Origin: Acetothermia bacterium UBA7521
Lineage (GTDB): Bacteria; Bipolaricaulota; Bipolaricaulia; Bipolaricaulales; Bipolaricaulaceae
Assembly: GCA_002479455.1 (NCBI GenBank)
Contig: DLNB01000016.1
Location: 8,662-34,363 of the forward strand
DNA: 25,702 nucleotides
Direction of reading: 5' to 3'
Shown piece after piece: positions 6,380-12,017 of this stretch (positions within the stretch are counted from its first letter, which is position 1; every line of letters begins with the position of its first letter). Under the pieces are notes generated by a model. It did not search any database. It was not told the DNA's origin and was given only the letters and a program-made list of their open reading frames with translations. The translations under genes were made by a program, and so were the position numbers.

Positions 6380-7273
6380 CTACCCCACGATCCTCAAGAG
6401 AAACAGGGTGAGGCAGAGGGTACCCAGGGAAAAGAGGGTGGATAGGAACAGGACCGATGCCGCCAGATCCGGTCGCCGACCGTACTGGGACGCGAGGAGG
6501 AACGCGTTCACAGCGCTGGGAACGCTCCCCTCGATGATGAGGCTTCCCCGAAGCACACCCTCGACCCGGAACCCCCACGCCAGCGCCCACGCCAGCGCTC
6601 CACCGGCGAGCAGGCGGAGGAGCGCCAGCCCCACGGCCGGCTTCGCCACCTGCGTCACCCGCACGTGGGCCAGCTCGAGCCCAAGGAGAAGGAGGAACAG
6701 CGGGATCGCCCCGCCCGCAAGGAGTCCCGTCGCTCGGGAGAAGACCTCCGGGAACCCCGTCCACCGGACAAGAAGCGCCGCGGCGACCGCGTACGCCCAC
6801 GGCACGCGCAGGAGCTTGCCCCACGTGCTCCGCCATCGGATTCTCTCCCCTTCCCACGCTGCCACCGCCACTCCAAGGGTGGACAAGAGGACGGTGTTCG
6901 CGGAGAGGAACACCACGCCCGCATCGACCCCGGACGGGCCGTACGCGAACAAGAGGAGCGGGAGCCCGAGGTTCCCGCAGTTCCCGAACGTCAGAACCAG
7001 GGACGTCGTAGCTCGGGCGGGCCGATCGCAGCGGAACAGGATCCGTCCCACCCCAAGCGACAGAACGAACATGACGAGTTGGTGCACGAGGGCGAACAGG
7101 ACAACCGTCCCGGCCAGCGAGAGATCGGCCGTGCGCAACGATTCGAAGATGAGAGCCGGAGAGAGGACCCAGAATGCCGCCTGCGCGAGCGGTCGGGACG
7201 GAACGCGGCCCAGGCGACCGAGGACCCACCCGACCCCAGCGAGGAGAAACACGGGGAGGAGCACGGCAATCAT
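6380..7273 (-). CDS. AEC-family permease (auxin efflux carrier / Mem_trans)
   Basis: A 297-residue, very hydrophobic inner-membrane protein with about ten predicted transmembrane helices in two halves. It begins with a membrane segment straight away (LLPVFLLAGVGWVLGRLG), and has the family's half-site features: N-terminal SPALIFESL, the polar stretch TFGNCGNLGLPLL in the middle of the first half, and SVPSAVNAFLLASQYG in the second half. Bacterial AEC members often carry malate, malonate or other carboxylates, or amino acids. The adjacent hydroxyacid dehydrogenase agrees with a carboxylate substrate, but that is inference. The ATG at 7273 sits where its own transcription start is predicted. 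Confidence 0.88.
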   Translation of the reverse strand: MIAVLLPVFLLAGVGWVLGRLGRVPSRPLAQAAFWVLSPALIFESLRTADLSLAGTVVLFALVHQLVMFVLSLGVGRILFRCDRPARATTSLVLTFGNCGNLGLPLLLFAYGPSGVDAGVVFLSANTVLLSTLGVAVAAWEGERIRWRSTWGKLLRVPWAYAVAAALLVRWTGFPEVFSRATGLLAGGAIPLFLLLLGLELAHVRVTQVAKPAVGLALLRLLAGGALAWALAWGFRVEGVLRGSLIIEGSVPSAVNAFLLASQYGRRPDLAASVLFLSTLFSLGTLCLTLFLLRIVG

Positions 7274-7279
7274 GGGGGA

Positions 7280-7308
7280 ACGGTACGCGCCAACGCCGGC
7301 TGTGTCAC
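7280..7308 (-). promoter_or_regulatory. AEC permease promoter, predicted leaderless
   Basis: GTGACA (7308-7303), 17 bases, then TACCGT (7285-7280) on the minus strand. The expected start of transcription, about 7 bases on, coincides with the A of the ATG at 7273. No Shine-Dalgarno sequence could be transcribed. The -35 box matches consensus at five of six positions, the -10 box at four. Confidence 0.5.
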
Positions 7309-7316
7309 CTCGCGGC

Positions 7317-7322
7317 TACAAT
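7317..7322 (+). promoter_or_regulatory. -10 box of the NTPase gene, near-leaderless
   Basis: TACAAT at 7317-7322 lies 11 bases before the ATG at 7334, so the leader would be about 5 bases with no ribosome-binding site. No clear -35 box is seen at 16-18 bases. It lies in the same 60-base divergent gap as the permease promoter; the two -10 boxes are about 30 bases apart and their core regions interleave. Confidence 0.45.
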
Positions 7323-7333
7323 CCACACGTCCG

Positions 7334-7873
7334 ATGAAGATCGCGGTTACGGGGACTCCGGGTGTAGGGAAGTCCACCCTCGTCGCGCGGGTCGCGGACC
7401 GCGTTCCCCTGTCCTGCGGGGGGATGGTCACCACCGCGATCCAGAAGTGCGGCCGCCGGGTGGGGTTCGCCGTCCAGAACCTCGCCACCGGGGAAGAGGG
7501 AGTCCTCGCCCACCTGCATGGCGCTGACGGCCCGCGGTTCGGCCGCTATCGGCTCAACCTCCGCGATCTCGAGGCAGTGGGCGTCGGCGCGATCGCACGG
7601 GCGATCGACGAAGCGGCGTTGGTGGTTGTGGATGAAGTCGGGCCGATGGAGCTTTGCTCCTCGCTGTTCATCCAGACCGTGAAGCAAGCGCTCGACGAGG
7701 CACAGAACCTTCTCGTCACCGTCCATCGACGGTCAAACCATCCCCTGGCCTATATGATCCGCCACAGGGCAGACCACCTCGTTCGCCTCACGCGAGAGAG
7801 TCGAGACGCGGCCGTGTCCGAGATTATCCAGTGGCTCACCGCCGGTCACACCCGCGCAACCAGTCTCCCCTGA
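7334..7873 (+). CDS. THEP1-type nucleoside-triphosphatase
   Basis: A 179-residue P-loop protein. Walker A is GTPGVGKST at 7-15 and Walker B is VVVDEVGPME at about 97-106, the latter a hallmark of the NTPase_1/THEP1 family (DE.G.ME). The VTVHRRSNHP motif at 128-137 also fits. THEP1 of Aquifex and archaeal relatives hydrolyse NTPs; the cellular role is not settled. The ATG at 7334 is chosen because the P-loop fold begins there; upstream in-frame codons are antisense to the permease gene. Its last 38 bases overlap the end of the convergent GT4 glycosyltransferase gene. The family is best known in archaea and thermophilic bacteria. Confidence 0.9.
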   Translation: MKIAVTGTPGVGKSTLVARVADRVPLSCGGMVTTAIQKCGRRVGFAVQNLATGEEGVLAHLHGADGPRFGRYRLNLRDLEAVGVGAIARAIDEAALVVVDEVGPMELCSSLFIQTVKQALDEAQNLLVTVHRRSNHPLAYMIRHRADHLVRLTRESRDAAVSEIIQWLTAGHTRATSLP

Positions 7874-9041
7874 GGCCGCGTCCGCGGGGCCGGGTCCGTC
7901 GTGAGATCTGACGAGCCTTCGCTTCTTCGTAGATATGGAGAAGCTGGGCTGTGGAAACCCGGGCGCTCCGCGCCGTTGCCCAGTGCCGTGCTGCCTCGCT
8001 CAGCCGTCTCCGTCGCGTTTCATCGGCGAGGAGCGTGTGGCAGGCCGAGGCAAATTCCTCCTCGTTTTCGCCCACCAGCAGCCCTGTCTCACCAGAGGTC
8101 ACGATGTCCAGAGGCCCCATCGCGCCCACGGCAACCACGGGCAACCCGGCCATCATCGCTTCGACCAGGACGAGCCCCTGCGTTTCCATCTTCGCGGAGA
8201 ACACGAACAAGGTGGCTTGACGGTAGAGGTCGATGAGCCTCCCGCGTGAAATCGGGCCGGTGAAGGTCACCGCGTCCATGATGCCCAGATCGCCTGTGTA
8301 CGATTCCAGTCGGCAACGTTGGGGACCTTCCCCGACGATCACGAGGTGGCTTTCGGGGCGCTGATCATGAACTCGCTGGAACGACCGCAACAGGAACTCG
8401 ATGTTCTTCTCCCATCCCAGTCGGCCGACGAACAGAAGCAGCTCGCCTGGGGGTAGCCCAAGCTCACGGCGCGCGTTCCACCCCGGGGAGTGGGCAAACT
8501 CTTCCTCGTCCACGCCGAACGGAAGGGAGTAAATGGGAACCCTTACCCCATATGATCTGAGCTCTGTTTCGACCGCGCGGGACGGAGCGATCACCCCGTC
8601 GCACAGATTGCAGAATGCACGGCTGATCTGCTCCACTGCCTGCCGTGGTGGCCGAAATGGGGGCGGGATGTACCGCCTCAGTTCCGTGTACAGAGCGTGG
8701 TACGTGTGGAGGTGCGGGATGCCGTGCCGCCACGCCGCCCAGAACGCCACCTGCCCCACAGAGAACGGGTCATGGGAGTGGACGATGTCCAAGCCCGCGA
8801 TCAGCCGGAACACCTTGCGCCCCCCGACGGGCAGAGCAAACCGCATCCCACGGTACAGCACCAGCCGCACAGAGGGGAATCGGTAGACAGCGCCATCAGC
8901 ATCCGTGTGCCCCGGGTAGGTGGGAGCAAACACGCAGACGTCGTGTCCGGCTCTCCGCAGCTCGCGCTCCATGAGCTGGATCACCGTAACCACGCCGTTG
9001 ACATCTGGCGCGTACGTGTCCGTGAACAGGCCGATCTTCAT
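7836..9041 (-). CDS. GT4-family glycosyltransferase, diacylglycerol glucosyltransferase-like
   Basis: A 401-residue GT-B retaining glycosyltransferase. The opening KIGLFTDTYAPDVNGVVT is the signature of the group that includes 1,2-diacylglycerol 3-glucosyltransferases and related mannosyltransferases. IVHSHDPFSVG, the loop LLFVGRLGWEKN and the donor-site E-x7-E (METQGLVLVEAM) are present. It probably adds a sugar from a nucleotide donor to a membrane lipid on the cytoplasmic face. The C-terminal tail (from about residue 376, RQISRRTRPRGRGLRG) is very arginine-rich and partly encoded opposite the end of the NTPase gene; it might bind acidic lipid, or be a by-product of the overlap. AAGGTGA precedes the ATG. 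The next genes upstream are also lipid and sugar transfer enzymes. Confidence 0.87.
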   Translation of the reverse strand: MKIGLFTDTYAPDVNGVVTVIQLMERELRRAGHDVCVFAPTYPGHTDADGAVYRFPSVRLVLYRGMRFALPVGGRKVFRLIAGLDIVHSHDPFSVGQVAFWAAWRHGIPHLHTYHALYTELRRYIPPPFRPPRQAVEQISRAFCNLCDGVIAPSRAVETELRSYGVRVPIYSLPFGVDEEEFAHSPGWNARRELGLPPGELLLFVGRLGWEKNIEFLLRSFQRVHDQRPESHLVIVGEGPQRCRLESYTGDLGIMDAVTFTGPISRGRLIDLYRQATLFVFSAKMETQGLVLVEAMMAGLPVVAVGAMGPLDIVTSGETGLLVGENEEEFASACHTLLADETRRRRLSEAARHWATARSARVSTAQLLHIYEEAKARQISRRTRPRGRGLRGDWLRGCDRR

Positions 9042-9069
9042 GGAGTCACCTTGCAGCCCCCTGGACGCT

Positions 9070-9098
9070 ATGGTACATCGGACAATGGTAGAACTGAA
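9070..9098 (-). promoter_or_regulatory. Promoter of the GT4 glycosyltransferase gene
   Basis: TTCAGT (9098-9093), 17 bases, TACCAT (9075-9070) on the minus strand, with transcription expected to start near 9063 and a leader of about 21 bases containing AAGGTGA. The -35 box is weak and lies within the left arm of the CTGAATGG inverted repeat described separately, so the structure and the promoter overlap. Confidence 0.45.
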
Positions 9099-9244
9099 TG
9101 GTGCCCGGATGGGTGCAGCCCCCCACCTCCCTTGGAGGGAAGCGCACCGCGGCCATTCAGCACGGCGGACGATGCTCCTCCGCCACGCCGACAGCCCACT
9201 GTGTGAGCCGTACCGGCTCCGCCCTCACGGGACTACACCCCAAA

Positions 9245-9265
9245 CCGGCGGGGGGCCGCCGCCGG
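9245..9265 (-). terminator. Weak intrinsic-terminator-like hairpin after the GT28 gene
   Basis: On the minus strand, 57 bases past the GT28 stop, a 7-base-pair all-GC stem (CCGGCGG/CCGCCGG, 7-base loop) is followed by only TTT and then G residues. The stem is strong but the short T-tract makes it a poor Rho-independent terminator; it could equally be part of a structured RNA. Confidence 0.35.
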
Positions 9266-9321
9266 CCCGAGACCTGGGTTAGCCGGAAGACGTTCGGACG
9301 ACCTAGAATCCCCGACAGTCC

Positions 9322-10452
9322 CTAGACAGGTCGTGGTTCCCCGCACATGACGGCGATCTCATCGGCCACGTCGAACGAAGCATCGGGGAAGGCAATCGCC
9401 CGCGCCCGCTCCGCACGACGGGCGAGCTCGCCAGGGGTAGCGAGCCACTCCCCAAGGATCCGAGCTGCTTCGGCCGGGTTCGCGGCTGCCTCCCCCGCAC
9501 CGGCCTCAACCACGAACGGTGTGTTCGGCCGCTCTTGAGCCATGCCGCCGATGAGGATCATCGGGAGCGACGAGATGGAAGCCTCACCAATCACTCCAGG
9601 TCCGGGCTTCCCGACCAGCACGTCGGATGCGCGCATCATTGCCTCGATGTTCGTGACGAACCCGTAGACGCGGGTTGGAACCTGCCATGGGTAGCGTCTG
9701 AGCCGCTCAGCAAGCGCCAGATTCCGCCCCGCCACGACGACGAGATCCACCGGAAGCGCCGCCGCGTCAATCTCCCGGGCCACCCGTTCGATCCCCATTC
9801 CCTCTCCACCGCCTACGAGAAGAGCGACCGAACGCTCAGCCTCCCACCCCAGCTCAACCCGCGCCTCTGCCTTGGTCCTGTTGTAGAGGGCGAACTTAGG
9901 ATGAGCAGGGTGTCCCACAACACGCAGCCTCGCCTCGCTCAACCCGAGTTCCACTCCTCGCTGGTAAGCCTTCGCGCACGGCACAAGGCATCGGTCCACC
10001 TCAGGGTGATACCAGCCGCTGTGGGGGTTGGCGAGGTCCGTGACCACGGTGACGATGGGGAACTCCCGGACCGCGGTCCGCCGAAGGGCCACGGCGAGTT
10101 CGTTGAACGCGGGGTGGAGGACAACCACGATGTCCCACGCACGGGACCGTCGCCTCGCCCGCCGTGTTCGTGGCACGGCCAGCCGCGGAAGCTGTCTCCG
10201 TCCGACCGAAGTGGCGATAAGGCGATCGGTCACGGTGACGAACAGATTCCATGACGGCTCGTGATAGCGTACCCACAGCGGGTAGATCTCCGGGGCGCGG
10301 TTCCATGGAAAGTACCCGCAGGCGCGAAATGCATCGAAGTAGTCGCACTTGAACCGGTCGGCGTAGCGCAGGCTCAACGCTGCCTCGATCGCCCGGCCGG
10401 CAGAGCGGTGGCCTCCTCCTGTATCAGACATGAACAGCCCCACCTGGATCAC
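9322..10452 (-). CDS. GT28-family glycosyltransferase, MGDG synthase-like
   Basis: A 376-residue GT-B enzyme of the monogalactosyldiacylglycerol synthase / MurG-like superfamily. GGGHRSAGRAIEAAL at 12-26 is the family's N-terminal loop; VVTDLANPHSGWYHP and DRCLVPC follow; the donor-binding half has LLVGGGEGMG and GKPGPGVIGEA. It likely transfers galactose or glucose from a UDP-sugar to diacylglycerol or to a glycolipid. GTG start at 10452 with a strong GGGGAGG 5 bases before it and its own promoter. The GT4 gene downstream and the acyltransferase upstream make a lipid role likely. A small leaderless-style UTR is not needed here, unlike gltX. Confidence 0.87.
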   Translation of the reverse strand: MIQVGLFMSDTGGGHRSAGRAIEAALSLRYADRFKCDYFDAFRACGYFPWNRAPEIYPLWVRYHEPSWNLFVTVTDRLIATSVGRRQLPRLAVPRTRRARRRSRAWDIVVVLHPAFNELAVALRRTAVREFPIVTVVTDLANPHSGWYHPEVDRCLVPCAKAYQRGVELGLSEARLRVVGHPAHPKFALYNRTKAEARVELGWEAERSVALLVGGGEGMGIERVAREIDAAALPVDLVVVAGRNLALAERLRRYPWQVPTRVYGFVTNIEAMMRASDVLVGKPGPGVIGEASISSLPMILIGGMAQERPNTPFVVEAGAGEAAANPAEAARILGEWLATPGELARRAERARAIAFPDASFDVADEIAVMCGEPRPV

Positions 10453-10475
10453 GATCGCCTCCCCGGTCGCGGGTG

Positions 10476-10505
10476 ACTATACGGGCATCGGAGCGGCATG
10501 GTCAA
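10476..10505 (-). promoter_or_regulatory. Promoter of the GT28 glycosyltransferase gene
   Basis: TTGACC (10505-10500), an 18-base spacer and TATAGT (10481-10476) on the minus strand, a good sigma70-like pair in the 76-base gap after the acyltransferase gene. Transcription should begin near 10469, giving a leader of about 16 bases that carries GGGGAGG. Confidence 0.6.
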
Positions 10506-10528
10506 CTTCTGTCTGCCAGCGAAGGGGC

Positions 10529-11269
10529 TCACTCGCCGGCCCATCGAGGGCCTGGAAGACCGTACGCCTCCTGGTAGAAAACGGTGAACACGCGTTCGAT
10601 CAAACCCATCATTCGTTCGGTGTCATTCCTTTCCGAAAGTGACGGATTCGGAACAATCGGGTCTGCAAAGTGTACCACCACACCACCCTGGCGGCGCGTC
10701 TCGCGGAGAATGCACCAGACCATCCGGTGCAGGGGAGCCTCCTCAGCCCCCGGCCGATAGACGTACGCGTTGGCGAGAAGCACAGGGACGATGGGAACTC
10801 CTGCCCGATGGGCAAGCTTCGCCACCCCCGCGTAGAGCCGGCCCTCCCAGTAGCGGTGCCCCTCGGGGAAGACCATGATACTCCCGCCGCGACGAAGACA
10901 GGCCACAGCCGCCGCCAGGGTTTGGGAGTGAAGCGCCCCCTTCGCCGCTCGATCCGGGTCCACCCGGAACCGGAAGAAGGCTTGGTAGAAAAACCGCAGC
11001 CAAGGGTGGCGTTCATCCACGGTAAACAGCGCCCACAGGCGCCACCGCCGGCTGTGCCGGACCAGAAACAGAGGATCCAGCGAACCCACGTGTGTCACGC
11101 AGAACAGGCAAGCCCCCGAAGGTATCCCGCCCACTGCACGAGAAGGTACCACCCACGGAAGAACGCACAGGATCAAGCAGAGGTAGACAGACCACACCGC
11201 TTCATACGGCAGTGTCCGCAACGCTGCCCAAACGCGGACAAGAGCTGACCTACCTCTGTCTGGCGGCAC
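10529..11269 (-). CDS. PlsC-like 1-acylglycerol-phosphate acyltransferase family protein
   Basis: A glycerolipid acyltransferase-fold protein of about 246 residues. The HX4D active site is HVGSLD at 60-65 and the acyl-acceptor motif is FPEGHR at 134-139 (FPEGTR in most relatives, so T is replaced by H). A hydrophobic segment at about 24-42 could anchor it in the membrane. The start is uncertain: I take GTG at 11269, overlapping the upstream GT2 gene by 20 bases; a TTG a little farther in is possible. The much longer open frame upstream is antisense-like shadow in the GT2 gene. Its place among glycosyltransferases suggests acylation of a phospholipid precursor or of a glycolipid. Confidence 0.82.
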   Translation of the reverse strand: MPPDRGRSALVRVWAALRTLPYEAVWSVYLCLILCVLPWVVPSRAVGGIPSGACLFCVTHVGSLDPLFLVRHSRRWRLWALFTVDERHPWLRFFYQAFFRFRVDPDRAAKGALHSQTLAAAVACLRRGGSIMVFPEGHRYWEGRLYAGVAKLAHRAGVPIVPVLLANAYVYRPGAEEAPLHRMVWCILRETRRQGGVVVHFADPIVPNPSLSERNDTERMMGLIERVFTVFYQEAYGLPGPRWAGE

Positions 11270-12017
11270 GGCGCTTCTCTGGATCGGTCCAGTAACGCTC
11301 ACCGGGGATCCGGTCCCGGCCCGTAGCCACATCGAGCCAATACCAGAACGCCTCAGCCGCTCCGCGAACCCACCCCGCACGCACGAAACGCCGGTTCGCG
11401 GTATAGCAGGGCATCGTAGGGATGAACCGCACACGCCCTGCCCCTTCCAGGACCCGCGCGAGACGGAAATCGGGGGACGCCCGTTTCTCCAAGGGTGGAT
11501 ATCCGCCAACTGCGAGGTAGGCATCCCGGTGCATCCCCATGTTCGCCGCCCCACACAGGTGGACCCGAAACACGAGGGATAACCATGCCAGCACGCAGTA
11601 TCCCCCCACCTGCAGCGCGCGCGAGGAACGCCGGCTCTCCCGGAACCCCATCGGGCCGTAGGCGGCCACCGTCCCCGTCCGGCGCAGCGCCTCCACCATC
11701 CGCGCCAGCCACCGTGGGGGGTACACCGTATCTGCGTCGGCACCGACGATGAACTCCCCCTGGGCTTCGCCGAACCCGCGGTGCATCGCCTGAAGCGCTC
11801 CCCGCTTGGGCTCGACGATCACCCGATCGGCGAACCGAGCAGCGATCTGGAGGCTGCGGTCCGTACTCCCGTTGTCCACCACGAGAAGCTCGAAATCGTT
11901 GAACGTCTGTGCGCGAAGCGTGCGCAGCGTCTCACCGAGAGACGCCTCTTCATTCAAGACCGGGACAACCACCGTGATCTGGGCCACCGTGTTCACCTGT
12001 CGGTCAGCGGACGACAA
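11250..12017 (-). CDS. GT2-family glycosyltransferase
   Basis: A 255-residue GT-A inverting glycosyltransferase. ITVVVPVLNEEASL opens the fold, VVDNGSTD lies at 46-53 and the metal/donor motif is DAD at 94-96 in GADADTVYPPRW. GAANMGMHRDAYLAVGGYPP is the usual acceptor-side segment. A hydrophobic patch (GYCVLAWLSLVFRV, about 138-151) may touch the membrane. The start is TTG 12017 (GGGGAGG 10 bases upstream, overlapping leuS by 14 bases) or GTG 11996; I kept the first because of the ribosome-binding site. It directly precedes the PlsC-like gene and overlaps it by 20 bases, so the two are co-translated and probably work on the same lipid. Confidence 0.85.
   Translation of the reverse strand: MSSADRQVNTVAQITVVVPVLNEEASLGETLRTLRAQTFNDFELLVVDNGSTDRSLQIAARFADRVIVEPKRGALQAMHRGFGEAQGEFIVGADADTVYPPRWLARMVEALRRTGTVAAYGPMGFRESRRSSRALQVGGYCVLAWLSLVFRVHLCGAANMGMHRDAYLAVGGYPPLEKRASPDFRLARVLEGAGRVRFIPTMPCYTANRRFVRAGWVRGAAEAFWYWLDVATGRDRIPGERYWTDPEKRRAARQR

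Larger units (their letters stand above)
9042..9321. other. 280-base gene-free gap with consecutive hairpins (possible structured RNA)
   Basis: This is the longest gap in the window. No convincing reading frame fills it. It holds four inverted repeats in a row: CTGAATGG 9094-9101 with CCATTCAG 9153-9160, nested around GGTGC 9112-9116/GCACC 9144-9148 and CCTCC 9126-9130/GGAGG 9134-9138; GGCGGA 9164-9169 with TCCGCC 9179-9184; GAGCCG 9205-9210 with CGGCTC 9214-9219; and CCGGCGG 9245-9251 with CCGCCGG 9259-9265. I could not match it to tmRNA, RNase P RNA, SRP RNA, 6S RNA or a riboswitch class. GC-rich sequence makes chance hairpins common, but the nested set is more than I would expect. Confidence 0.45.

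Noticed and set aside
6377..6382. TAGACT as a -10 box for the hydroxyacid dehydrogenase gene
   Set aside because: It overlaps the permease stop codon, and the only -35 candidates at proper spacing are poor; the gene is better explained as co-transcribed with the permease.
6665..7333. Upstream in-frame extension of the NTPase to 402 residues
   Set aside because: The extra 223 residues are Arg/Glu/Pro-rich, antisense to the permease, and upstream of the -10 box; the P-loop fold begins at the ATG at 7334.
9061..9330. tmRNA, RNase P, 6S or SRP RNA in the gap at 9042-9321
   Set aside because: I looked for the characteristic core sequences of these RNAs on both strands and found none; it is left as an unidentified structured region.
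10529..11743. Long form (404 residues) of the acyltransferase
   Set aside because: The first 158 residues are Arg/Trp/Gly-rich shadow of the overlapping GT2 gene; the PlsC fold begins near the end of GT2.
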